Origin: Branchiostoma floridae | Taxonomy: Eukaryota > Chordata > Leptocardii > Amphioxiformes > Branchiostomatidae | Reading direction: 5' to 3' | Assembly: GCF_000003815.2 (NCBI RefSeq) | Contig: NC_049994.1 | Span: forward strand, 3,567,195-3,629,194 | DNA: 62,000 bases | Shown: positions 11,229-22,187 of the stretch, in pieces | Layout: each line of letters begins with the position of its first letter | Numbering within the stretch: position 1 is the stretch's first letter | Notes under the pieces: generated by a model | What the model was told of the DNA's origin: nothing | Database searches by the model: none | The model's input: the letters and a program-made list of their open reading frames with translations, nothing else | Program-made: the position numbers and the translations under genes

Positions 11229-11520
11229 ATGCCCCAAGTACTAGCAGGGCGATCGCCCCCAAGTACTGTCAGGGCGATCGCCCCAAACTACCTGTAGGGC
11301 GATCGTTCCAAACTACTAGCAGGGCGATCGCCCCAAACTACAGACAGGGCGACCGCCCAAATCTACCGGCAGGGCGATCGCCCCCAACTACTAGCAGGGC
11401 GATCGCCCCCAACTACTAGCAGGGCGATCGCCCCCAACTAAAGGCAGGGCGACCACCCAAGGCTACCAACAGGGCGATCGCCCCGGACTACAGGCAGGGC
11501 GATCGCCCCCAAGTATCCTT
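11229..11520. repeat. Minisatellite, 25-bp unit with GGGCGATCGCCC core, about 11 copies
   Basis: Tandem copies of an ACTAGCAGGGCGATCGCCCC-type unit. The core is a perfect 12-bp palindrome. One more diverged unit lies near 11567. The unit length equals that of the array at 8660-9228, but the sequence differs. Confidence 0.88.
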
Positions 11521-12194
11521 CACTCTTATGAAATCAAGACGACACGACTGGACAATTCAGACTTTGTACGGGGCAATCGCCCCCACAAGTCATTATTCCC
11601 AGGACTTGAGTGTCTTGAAAAGATGCATTCTGATCCAATATGGCTTGATTTTTCAAAAATTTTGCACTGCGTTTTCGGATTATCACGTCGAAAAAAAAGG
11701 AATAAAATGGATTTTCCCTTATTATTTTGGATTCTGTTATTGGAACTTCCCTGTCGCACTATCCCTGGCACAATATACTAGTAGCCCACCTGTAACATAA
11801 ACCTACAGCCAGCAGAAATGTACTATCCCCGGTACAGGACAATGGTGACCTAAATCTTCCACCATTGCATACCAAAGATACATCTGGAACAGATTTAGTG
11901 GGTGGGTGGGGGGGGGGGGGGGACTTGCATACCCAGCATACTGTTGTGGAGTACTAGCATTCTTGGAAAAATGCCTGTGCAATTCCTAGAATTTTTGCAG
12001 ACTGAATGCAATATATACCACTTGACGACTCCCCTGAGGCGTCGTCAAAAACTACGTCGCCGTCACGTGCAAACACGATTGTAATGAATCCGCAGTATTT
12101 CACCCGCGCATGCGTGGTAACTACTGTGAAAAGGCTTATTGACTAAAATTGACAGACAAAATTAGCACATCTAGTCGTTCGCACGTATTCTTAC
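11521..12194. other. No coding exon found; poly(G) run
   Basis: Contains a poly(G) run at about 11906-11922. On the minus strand this is where further P450 exons would be expected, but I saw none. Confidence 0.5.
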
Positions 12195-12387
12195 CTAGCC
12201 TCTGGGGGTTGATAAGCTTAGTCACTGGATCATTTGGTCTGCTTGAAAAATCTTCTCCTCTCTTCACCAAAGCCTCGTGCATGACGTCATATCCGGAAAG
12301 CACAACCACCGTTCTCCTCCCCAGCTGTATCCGGTAGACAGGTCCGTACGTCTTCGCCCATTCGGTCATCGTCAGAAAGCGGTGTCC
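12195..12387 (-). CDS. P450 exon 2: YGPVYRIQLG segment
   Basis: Acceptor ATTAG before 12387, reading GHRFLTMTEWAKTYGP, then VVVLSGYDVMHEALVKRGEDF and SSRPNDP. Donor GTAAGA, phase 1. Strong match to exon 2 of CYP2 genes in content and size. Confidence 0.8.
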
Positions 12388-12456
12388 CTAATGGTAAAGA
12401 TATAGCCAGTGTACTGTCTATGGTGTTCACATACATGTATATATCTTTGAATAATT

Positions 12457-12700
12457 ACCTCCATGAAAAATGGAGGTGTAGTTTTTGGTGTGTCTGTGTC
12501 TGTGTGTGTGTGTGTGTTTGTCTGTGTCCGGCTATATGTAGTCAGCATAACTTTAGAACCTGTGGATGGATTGCAATGATCTTTGGTATATGGGTAAGTG
12601 CAAATCATGCAAATTTGGACTTAGTTTGCATACTTAATGAGGAAGATCTATATTTCCAGCAGTTTCCATTATAGCACTCAAATACATGTAATATATGTAA
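12457..12700. mobile_element. TTA-CCTCCATG-type interspersed element
   Basis: Starts TTACCTCCATG with a CCTCC...GGAGG hairpin, followed by a TG-rich microsatellite and the words GGATTGCAATGATC and AATTTGCATA-like text that also occur in the element at 22092-23231. Ends are not clear. Confidence 0.45.
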
Positions 12701-12978
12701 TTTGTAGCAGGTGAAAGATAAGCAGATGTAACAATGGTATATTTCGCCATTTTAGGATAATATTGTTGATACTGTCTTAACTTCTGTTATGTATGTATAG
12801 TTGCAGCCCATATATAGCAACAGTTTGTTGTCGCGTTCACACCTTTTATATTATGTATGCATTTAGGCTCTCTTTGATGTGTAGTCTCTGGTCCCTGTGT
12901 TAACAATATTACCCTGTCTGCCAGTTCTACTCTACAAGACAATAGGATTGTCTGGCAAACACAACCTTGTATGGTAGA

Positions 12979-13010
12979 TCAAGGAGCTTTTATCAGATAA
13001 AAGCTCCTTG
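12979..13010. repeat. Short palindrome (AAGGAGCTTTTATC type)
   Basis: A near-perfect hairpin with 14-15-bp arms. Almost the same sequence is found at 40662-40694, 27 kb away. Confidence 0.7.
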
Positions 13011-13310
13011 GGTAGATGTAAAAGGACTGTTTCATCCATAGCAATAGAATAATACCGACTAATTAGTGTAGGATATAAATAGAACAACATTTTAGAGTCC
13101 GAGAGATCAGTCCGGGTACGAGAAGCACTATAGTAAACACTACCCTGGAATACCCGCCGAGCCATATTCCGTTCCGTGACTGTAACTGTGAGTATAGTAT
13201 AGTATTATATCTTTGGTAAAACGCAACGCAATGTCCGATATTTCTATGTAACCTTGTCACAACGGCTCATGTTTATGGATTCCTTAGTGCACTGATCATT
13301 CTTGTTGACA

Positions 13311-13385
13311 TGTATACATATTGTTGTATTGTTGTGCCTCAATAAATGATTTATTGAGGCACAACAATACAACAATGTGTATACA
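13311..13385. repeat. 75-bp near-perfect palindrome with AATAAA in both arms
   Basis: Two 37-bp arms around a single central base, with one mismatch. AATAAA occurs on both strands at the centre. It lies in the P450 intron. Confidence 0.85.
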
Positions 13386-13849
13386 TTAATGTATTTCACT
13401 GGAACCTGAATCTAGTCGAACCGTCTTTACCTTTCCTACGTGTTAGACTTAAACCTGGGAATTTCTTGCCCTGTGTAAGAACAATAAGGAAGTGCTCCCA
13501 CTGTGACTTGTACAGCAGTTTGAATGGTGGATTGACCCCCATAACCACATAAACTCATAAACAATGGTCAGAGACAGATTAGCATATTACTGGTCACTGA
13601 TTCAAATACTGTACTGGTTCAAAGTACTGGTTTTCATAGGAAAACAGTCATTCAGGTATTGACATTGGCTTACCTTGTTATCAAACGCCTGGTAATTAAG
13701 ACTTACCTTGCATAAATAAAGATTACATAATGTTAATTATCACCTACGGTACCTGCCTGTCGAAAACATTGAATATCCAACAATCCCAACTGGAGTTATC
13801 CTTCTTATTTAAAGTTAGAAACAAAAAGGTTCACTGCAGTTCTAAACAA

Positions 13850-14060
13850 GCCGCTAGGAGGCCCAGGTATACACCAACTGTTTGTTTGTTTGCAGCAAGG
13901 CCTATCTACCACTTCAAAATCACCCACCTGGCACAAGCAGACAATTTAGCGTCCAACTTTGAACCTCCGCTGCAGTACCGCAACTCGCCGCTAGGAGGCC
14001 CATTATCGAACTTGACCTTCTTTTTCCCAACTACCAAAAATCATATTAAACGATCCACAA
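13850..14060. repeat. Fragment of an interspersed repeat
   Basis: Words such as CTACCACTTCAAAATCA and CCGCTGCAGTACCGCAAC recur, diverged, in the long repeat copies at 25700-25800 and near 32010. No gene is seen here. Confidence 0.45.
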
Positions 14061-14461
14061 CGTCTTTACTTATGTTGTCCGCAAATGAACGGACACACAT
14101 ACTCGCCCCGATGCAGTGCCGATGGAAAGTGCCAGGTGAAATTGCCGTTTTCGAATAGGACCTTTGCAACCGCTACTCAAACACCAAATACCATGTCCAT
14201 CCACAGCTACTCTAGTTATATGCTGTTGACCTACATATAGAGACACAACATCATGTCTTAACCGAAAATATTGCCTTAACTTTACGATCCAGTATATCCC
14301 GTAACTTTACGATCATGCTAAATACCTAATATCTAACGTTTCCTGTCCGTTTTAGGTCACTGAGGTCATGGGCTTAGGCAGTTTTCCCCCAGATAGAATT
14401 GGCTATTAGATATCTTTCCGTATGCTAGTGGCGCTGATAGAATATAGTTTCTCGAGGTCAC

Positions 14462-14635
14462 CTTGGCTAACATGGTGATGTTTCCGAGAAGCGGCCAGCC
14501 CCTGGGTCCGGGCGGGAGGTTTTTCGGCCGCTGGAGATACAGATATGTCAGCAGAAACACACATGTAGCCGCCATGGTCGTCGGTATGTCAGCATAATGA
14601 CGAGCAGACGTCAGAACTTCCAGCAAAATACTCAT
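14462..14635 (-). CDS. P450 exon 1: membrane anchor and proline hinge
   Basis: 58 codons from ATG at 14635. Hydrophobic segment at residues 21-34 (MAATCVFLLTYLYL), then LPPGPRGWPLLGN at 40-52. Donor is AAG|GTGACC, weaker than most in this window. Confidence 0.7.
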
Positions 14636-15626
14636 CGCTGCACTCTTAACTGCGTATATGTACAGAAATCGTTACAGAAAACGCTGCAGAAACGTTACAG
14701 TCACAAAACTGTTGGTCTCTGCCCTCTACTGGCTGGGATACCCCAATAAATACACATGGGACGTACCAAAGCAGCTTGATAGGGGTGACCTGATAATTCC
14801 CAAACAGTGTATTCAAATCTCAACCCAAAGTCATAGTTTTTTTCTATAAAAATAAGTTTTTAATGCTTTTGTCAATGTAGTATATACATAGAATTGTAGC
14901 ACGATTGATGATAGAATAACCAGCCAACTCTAAAAAAAAACATTTATAGAACCAGTCCCTCTCACTTTCAATGAAGGCCAAAAATACTGCTCTGACCATG
15001 CAGACGTTGAACCCTTGCGTCATCTAAGGTGAATGACCGCACGGTCACGTAGGCAACTACGTATACAGCTATCATTGAAAAAGCAAACAACACCATGAAA
15101 TAGAGAGGTTAAATCTTAACCATGTAAAATCATCTGTTTTTACCGGTCGGTACAGTAAATTCCAGATACTGTCAAAAATCAACATATTCAAATTGTATTT
15201 TTTAATCAATGGGTGGCGATATATCATTCTATAACATCTCCTTGTGATGTTATTCTGCTATCACATAAGTACTGACGAACACACTGTTGACCTACACATG
15301 AGCAAACCTATAGCTTTTTAAAGTGAAAATTTGGAGCGTACTAATATAATGTCAGTTTCTGTCCCTCTCTATCTATTACACATATATATTTCTTATATCT
15401 GTATGTTATTCCTGTTTCTCTTATTTTTATGGTATTTTGATGGTTTCTCGACCTTGCATAATTTTCATGTTGGTGTTCATTCGAATATAACGTTACCATA
15501 CTAAGCTTTAGCCGGCGACCTGAAAACCGTTCATGTAATTCCATTTAAGTTGTCAAACAACAGGTACGTTCCGTACAGACCTGATCTTACTCTACTCTGT
15601 TCACCAGTTCACAATCTTAATACACG
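14636..15626. other. Intergenic upstream of P450 start
   Basis: AT-rich; no coding exon or clear repeat seen. It would hold the P450 promoter, but no element stands out. Confidence 0.45.
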
Positions 15627-15807
15627 TACAGTCAAACCTGTATTAGGGGCCACCTCTACAGAGGGGCCACCTGTCCATAGTGGCCACTTTTTGTCGTGGC
15701 TTGGGCATTTTATCTACAAGTTGCCACCTCTATACAGAGGCCACCTGTCTATAGTGGCCAAATTTGTCCGGTCCCTTGAGTGGTCGCTATAGACAGGTTT
15801 GACTGTA
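15627..15807. mobile_element. MITE with TACAGTCAAACCTGT ends
   Basis: Inverted ends TACAGTCAAACCTGT and ACAGGTTTGACTGTA with TA at both edges; the interior repeats GGCCACCTGT/TATAGTGGCCA words. Fits a Tc1/mariner-type MITE of about 181 bp. Confidence 0.75.
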
Positions 15808-16369
15808 ATTGTATTCCTTCTGAGCTACTGAAGCTGTTGTTTAGGAATGCGGTAATCAGTGGGTGCAGTAGATGTATGCCAAGCTGACCGTGAGGTCATT
15901 GACCTCTATTTCAGGGACTTTGCCTACTTTAATTGGCCTCTCGGTCACCTGCATGAAAACATAAGGCCACATGCATGCTGATTTCATTGTATAAATGATA
16001 TCCGATTATATACATGATGTGAAATGATAATCTCCAAGAGAAGGTTCGGCTTCGGCTGTTTTTGACATATGTTTTTGTCGGGCTTTCTATTTTGTACCTC
16101 TTTCTTCGCAATGAAACAAATTATTTGGCAACACATTTAATTTAGAAGTAGAGTCACCAATGTATTCATAGGGCTTAATTGTACAGCACTGTAGCACTAA
16201 CGGTACATAGTACTACATACTAAAGCCATCTATATTTGCATTTTGCGACTTGCAGTCGCAAAATGCCTTCTGGCCAGTGTAGTCGCCGTTGTGGTGTTGA
16301 GATGAACGGACCTGTTCAATCCATGCCAAACCTTTTTTATACCTGTTTAAACAGGTATTTCTTCAACAT

Positions 16370-16470
16370 GTTCGCACTAACGCAGTGGTAAAGTTTACGC
16401 ATTCTAAACCAATGCACCCGGTTCGAATCCGGGGAGGTAGATTTTTTTCAACTTTTTTTTTTCTTTTTTA
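16370..16470 (+). repeat. tRNA-like SINE head or tRNA pseudogene
   Basis: A-box-like AGTGGTAAAGT and B-box GGTTCGAATCC are present, the T stem (CCCGG/CCGGG) and an anticodon stem (GCATT/AATGC) pair perfectly, but the variable loop is 1 nt and there is no acceptor stem. A T-run follows at 16442. Confidence 0.5.
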
Positions 16471-16828
16471 CATCCATTAAAATACTAATTTTTACATCCA
16501 TTTGGCCACACCAATTTATTTCTTTGGTTAACGGATTCGCCTCTTCGTTTTTTTGCCGAATAGAAATAAAAATAAAAATAAAAAACTTAAAAATGTCCCG
16601 CAACAGAGCTCACTCAAAAACAGGCAATGTGTAGTGAAATTTGCTGCAGTTCACGCAAATTTTAACAGGTGGCGTCTAGATCTGCTGCAGTTCAGGCACA
16701 TATGTGAATCTCTCCATGCGCCAATATCAGGTTTAGTTACTCTGTTCTATTTATATGACATTCTAATAACTAGAAAAAAACGTTCACACACGCAAACATT
16801 GGCAAAATGCCAGCTTTTTTAAAAGCAC

Positions 16829-16992
16829 TTGTTTCTACTGTATTTACTGCGCAGACTCAAACGCTTCGGTGTGTCAGCCGTCGACCTAACAACAGTCTTC
16901 ACAGCATACATCCGTCCGGCACTCGAGTACGCGACCCCTGTATGGCGCTCTTCCCTCACTGTGAAACAAACCGCTAGCCTAGAACGCATCAT
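16829..16992 (+). pseudogene. LINE reverse transcriptase fragment
   Basis: Encodes LLRRLKRFGVSAVDLTTVF, then YIRPALEYATPVW and LTVKQTASLERI, a conserved stretch near the end of the reverse transcriptase domain of CR1/Jockey-type LINEs. It breaks off at about 16992, where unrelated sequence starts; 5' and 3' truncated. Confidence 0.7.
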
Positions 16993-17149
16993 GTTTGTTA
17001 TGATAATTAATGACTTTTATCTCCATGTTGTCCAGAGCCAGGGTTCTATATATGTACAGTTATGTTGCAAAAAACATAATGTGGCGGAAATTTTCTCTGT
17101 ACGTGTTGCAATGTGTATATATTCTGATGTTAGGTCTTCAAATGTGCTC

Positions 17150-17215
17150 GTAATCATAAGCCCACACTGATTCGATTTTATGGATGACATCCTCTGTACA
17201 CCCAAAAGTGATGCG
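17150..17215. repeat. Short fragment of the GATGACATCC repeat family
   Basis: ATTTTATGGATGACATCC matches the inverted ends seen near 23876, 24354, 30526, 33358 and 33826. A diverged version is near 1168. Confidence 0.5.
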
Positions 17216-17511
17216 AACGTGCGCAGAAAAAGAAAGATAATAAAAATGTGCCTGAGATCCATGTGATGATAATCAACCTCAAAAAGGACTGAATGATTAA
17301 CACTACATTATAATTGTTTTTAATTGGGCGGTAGTGACGGTACAGGTAGGTCGTCTTATTTTAGAAGATAACGTAAACGTGGGCCTAACCTAGGAACACC
17401 AAAAACGGATATGTTGTTCAAATCCTGTCGGCGCATTGCCCTCTCACGCCCACTTTGTAACGCCGCTCTGCGGAGGTCAAATAACTGCAGCCGGCTCACA
17501 CAAGACAGGCA

Positions 17512-18235
17512 GTTTTTTTTTTTTTTTATTGCAACATATATTTACAAGACATGGTGACGGCACACTCAAGTCGTGACTTATATTCATGCCGCCACCGCAA
17601 AAGAATACAAGTACATGGATAAATAAATACAAGATAACAAAACAAGATAACAAAATAACAAGTAGGCAAAGCATTGAAGCAAAAACAACAAATGAAGATT
17701 CAAAGATATAAACTGACAATATGATGATTAACTAAGTCCCTTTAGACTGGTAGGATGATGTTTAGTCATTATTGAAGCGATTGGTATCTATTAAGAAAGT
17801 CTGCACAAACATCAATATTTTGGAGTTGTCTGCAGAGGACAGAAAAGAAGATCCATTTAAAACCAATTGTACTAAATTGTCGTCGGATAGATTGTCCATA
17901 TCAAAACCTACCAGTCTTCTCAAATTGCCGAAGAGGGAAGATCTCTGATGATTGTAGTTAGGGCAGTGTAACATGAAGTGACTGATACTTTCACATGGAT
18001 AACCACAAGAACAAGCTGGACTAACAACAAGTTTACGGGTGAACAGACTTTGATTTAAACTATGGGTTCCAAGACGAAAACGTGTGAGTACAGCGCAGGG
18101 GTAACGGGGACCTGACGCGAAGTACGAAACAAGGACGGGGCAGTTGCGTAATGGAGCGCATTTATACACGAACTGAAAAACCTTCACAATCCAAACCTCT
18201 ATAAGTCGACACCTTCCGTGACCACGCAGCACAGT
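17512..18235 (-). mobile_element. LINE 3' end (minus strand) with poly(A)
   Basis: The minus-strand frame 18232-17762 encodes the C-terminus of a LINE ORF2: HSLNQSLFTRKL, the CSCGYPCESISHFMLHCPNY zinc-knuckle-like motif and a short tail. A 3' UTR of about 230 bp ends in GTTGCAATAAAA and a poly(A) tract (T-run at 17513-17527 on the plus strand). Only the 3' end is present. A second copy is at 21421-23430. Confidence 0.78.
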
Positions 18236-18725
18236 TTATATTTGGCTGCATCTCAAATAAGGCTTTTTACCCAACCTTCAATAAGTTTACCCATACTACT
18301 TTATGTACCGCGTCATAGACACCCGGGACTCGTGCATAAATAGTGTTATGCTACCTCTAAGGAGTCTATACTGTGTTTTGCTACCTCCAGGGAGTCTGGT
18401 CTCCCAGGGTAAGACGCATGCGTTTCCCTGTCTATCCTCTGACAGTCCCGGGGTCCCCCCACCCCCCACCCCACCCCCCTCTCCTTACACTGCCGTCTTC
18501 ACTTTCGAGGGGACCACATGATCACAATAGATTCAATTAGAAGTTAATCAATTTAAACGACGGACGGTATGCACGATGTGGCTGTAATCTCGTGGTGGTA
18601 CGCTGACTGGAATGCGAGACAAACACTGAATTATTCAGTCTAGAATTGCGTCAACTGCGACCTGTACAGACACTCGCTACCACAACTCGGGGGTAGACCT
18701 ACATGTGCCGGCAGGGTGACAAGGC

Positions 18726-18797
18726 TAGCCTGGAGTCCAGCTGGATAGCGACCTTCGGGAGCGGACCAAAGCGAACATGGCTGGACTCCAGGCTATA
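18726..18797. repeat. Short foldback (AGCCTGGAGTCCAG ends)
   Basis: AGCCTGGAGTCCAG and its reverse complement CTGGACTCCAGGCT bracket about 45 bp. Small hairpin or MITE. Confidence 0.6.
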
Positions 18798-18922
18798 ACA
18801 AGGCAACACAGGCAAAGTTTCCAGACCAACTGCCACTTCGCACCTGCCGCCATATCACAAGCCCCATACCTTACCTCAGCCATCTTTTGAATGAATCTCC
18901 ATAGTCGGTCATCCCTAGGATC

Positions 18923-18925
<3 letters not shown>

Positions 18926-18980
<55 letters not shown>

Positions 18981-19045
18981 CTATCGATCTATCTATCTAT
19001 CCACCTATCTATCTATCCATCTATCTATCTATCTATCTATCTAAG

Positions 19046-19132
<87 letters not shown>

Positions 19133-19136
19133 ATGT
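18926..19136. repeat. (CT)n and (TATC)n microsatellite
   Basis: About 35 bp of CT repeats followed by about 170 bp of TATC repeats with a few interruptions. The apparent protein here is a low-complexity Ser/Leu/Ile/Tyr repeat and is not real. Confidence 0.95.
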
Positions 19137-19432
19137 ATATATATGTATTTACTTAGTGTGTGAATGAATGGAGCAGTGTGATTTTATCACCCAGAGTTAT
19201 AGAGTTTGTGCACGCCATTCAGCTCACAAGCTGTATCGTTTGGGCTCGTGAATTAAAAAAAATTACAGTCACGCATTCAAGATAATCATTATTGTGCTGT
19301 ATCGTTTGTGCTGGTGAATAGATAAACCATTAGTAGCGTTAGCGGCAGGATGACAAGGCAAAACAGAAAACTAAACCCGCATCTGGCGCCATAACACTTA
19401 CCTCACCCATCATTGGTCTTCCATTCAATCCC

Positions 19433-19755
19433 CTCTATCTCCCTCTCTGTCTGTCTCTCTCACTCTCCTTCTCTGTCTCTCTCTCTCCCTCTCTATCTGT
19501 CTGTCTGTCTCTCTCTCTCTCTGTCTGTCTGTCTCTCCCTCTCTTCTCTCTCACCCTTCCTCTCTGTCTGTCTATCTCTCCCTCTCTCCCTCTCTTCTTT
19601 CTCACCCTTTCGTTCACCTCTCTCTCTCTCTTCCTCGCTATCCATCTTCCTGTCTCTTTTCCCTTTCTATCTATCTCTATCTCACTATCTTCCCTCTCTG
19701 CTCTCTCCCCCTCCCTTTCTCTTCCTCTCCCTCTCTCCCTACCTATTCTCTATAT
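19433..19755. repeat. CT/TCTG-rich low-complexity tract
   Basis: Long imperfect run of CTCTCT, TCTG and CCCT words. No gene is supported. Confidence 0.9.
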
Positions 19756-20293
19756 ATAGATTTCATTATTACTTAAGCGTGTTTCTCGACGGAACATCGC
19801 AATTTTATCACCCATTGTAATAGAGTCTGTACACGCAATTCAGCCCACAAAAGGCTGCAAGCTGACAACGTAACACTCCTCACATTTGATGATTGTATTG
19901 TATTCCATCGTTTGTCCTTGTGAATAAATGAACCAGTTTTATAGTCGCACATTGAGACTAATCAGTTTTAGCTCTGGCTTGTGGATGGGCGCTCGTATCG
20001 CTACTTTGGGGCGTCGTGGGGACATCTCTTAAATCACATCCAGTCGTGCTCTAGTCTAGTAACCATACCAATGGGAGCTACGGTATGGGGAGTGTAGCCC
20101 GCCCACCCAGTACAGCCCGCCCAGCAAACGCCGAGGATTTTTTCACGGGGTAGGTTTAAGTTACAGCGCCTTGCTTGGTGGTGATAACTCGAAAGGTCAG
20201 CCCAAAAGGACAGGTTGCTAGAGACACACCACTGCTTAGCAGACTGACTGGCCGGGAAAAACACCCCTAAGCCGCCAAGTGGAAAACGGTGTC

Positions 20294-20369
20294 ATGCTTT
20301 GGTGTTGGAAAACCATTCTGGTAACGGTATGGATGCTACACAACCTGCAAGGCCGAGCCCAAGAGGACG
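20294..20369 (+). CDS. Mosaic gene exon 1: start and signal peptide
   Basis: ATG followed by [19 protein letters not shown], a hydrophobic signal-peptide-like start, then RAQED. Donor GTAAAG at 20370, phase 1. The start is chosen because the hydrophobic core begins here and joins in phase with the CUB exon. Confidence 0.68.
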
Positions 20370-22139
20370 GTAAAGTATAACCATGTTTTCCTCTTGCTTG
20401 TGTAAATAATATGTTTGGTTTTATGACTTACTTAACTATCAGCGGAAACCATACTAAGGCTTAGGTCTCATTTCTAAACCGGGGCCCAGCCGGGATGTTT
20501 GCGGAAACGAAACGAAACGTAAAAGTGTTTATCTAGGAATATACACAAATTATGCTCATTTTAAGACTTTAATGCACAGACTAATATTCTTTTTGCGTTC
20601 TGTGTGTTTTGTTGCCTTTTATATCATATTTTTGTTTTTCCGAAATTTTTCGAAATATAGCCGGCCGGGCCCCGGGTTGGAAATCGGGACCTAAGCCTAA
20701 ATCGTTTCTTCCATGTTTAGATGACTGCCATGCTGACATTACCGGACAATCCTCTGGCTACGTGTACTCTCCCAACTACCCTGGACAGTACGGCAACAAC
20801 TTGGTCTGTTCGTGGACCATAGAGGTCGGCACGGGGCAGGGGGTGAAGCTGATTCCGGTATCGTTTGCTATAGAGGAAGACTACGACTGGCTTTACGTCT
20901 GGGAGGGAGAACTGACCAACCCCTCCTGGCTGGGATCGTTCACCGGTAGGGTTATCTCACTTCTGGCGTGAACGTTCATCTTTCAAGCTAGGGCCTGGAA
21001 AATGTCGTGTTACTTGCTACCCAACCGGCCCTAGCAAACACCTAGTGGGCTTTTTTAGCCGGCCGTTAACACCTAAATGTCCTGTATTTCATTCTAGAGT
21101 TAACACTTTAACAGTCAATTTAACGACATTTGCCGTTTACACACAAAGTCACGTTCGGATAGAATCCCATCTTCTCCCAGCAACTTAACAGCCTCTTGCC
21201 AGGCTGCAAATTGAAAGTTGACACACATTTTCCTCAGTTTCAAACCATCTATGCATCGCCCTCCATGTCTTGCAAGTGTTCGCGCCAACACTCAGGGCAC
21301 AGACTGACGTGACATACGGGCACGTTACGCATCTCGGACGGTCTACGTCGTTTCGCTACCACCATTCTACGGCCAGATGATTTTGCGCAGTAGCGACATG
21401 TTTTAGTGGGTTTCCCCTGGCTAACGGTGGTTGCCAATGACTCTCGCATTATCCAAGGTCTCATCCATCCGTATTTGAGAGACTTGATACCGCCTTTTGT
21501 GTTGGACTCCACTCATTACGATATACGCAACAAACAAAATATTCAGATACCTATATGTGCTACAGATAGTTTCAAAAGATATTTTATTCCCTACGCTACT
21601 TATCATTGGAATAATCTGACTCTGACCGATTGCTCATTGAGCCTTCCACTGTTCAGAAAAAAAAATTGACCAAATCTGTGCGCCCCGTCCTTGTTTCTTT
21701 CTTCGCGTTAGATCCTCGTTACCCCTGCGCTTTACTCACACGTTTTCGTCTAGGAACCCAAAGTCTGTTCACCCGTAAAATTGTTGTTAGTCCAGCTTGT
21801 TCTTGTGGTAACCCTTGCGAAAGTATTTGTCACTTTGTGCTACACTGCCCTAACTACACTCAACAGAGATCTTTCCTCTTCGGCAATTTGAGAAGACTGG
21901 TAGAATTTGATATGGACAATCTATCCGTCGACATTTTAGTACAGTTGCTTTTCAAAGGATCTTCTTTTCTGTCCTCTTCAGAAAACTCCAAAATATCAAC
22001 GTATGTGCAGACTTTCTTAATAGATACCAATCGCTTCAATAATCATCATATAATCAATAAAACATCACCCTACCAGTCTTAAGGGACTTAGTTACCTCCA
22101 TGAAATGTCACGGAGGTTATATTTTCACTAGCGTTTGTG

Positions 22140-22187
<48 letters not shown>

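Larger units (their letters stand above)
12195..14635 (-). pseudogene. CYP2-like cytochrome P450, first two exons only
   Basis: Two exons on the minus strand, 14635-14462 and 12387-12195, join in phase 0 to give the first 122 residues of a microsomal P450: an N-terminal hydrophobic anchor, the proline hinge PPGPRGWPLLGN, then EWAKTYGPVYRIQLG and a GYDVMHEALV helix, all typical of CYP2 clan enzymes. Exon 2 ends with a good donor in phase 1. The I-helix, ExxR and Cys-heme regions, needed for activity, were not found down to position 8600, beyond which another gene occupies the opposite strand. I therefore call a truncated copy; a very long intron reaching outside the window cannot be excluded. 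Confidence 0.6.

Noticed and set aside
16370-16470. Functional tRNA gene
   Set aside because: Stems look good, but the variable loop is one base and no acceptor stem pairs.
18891-19163. Low-complexity Ser/Leu/Ile/Tyr protein
   Set aside because: Produced by (CT)n and (TATC)n microsatellites.
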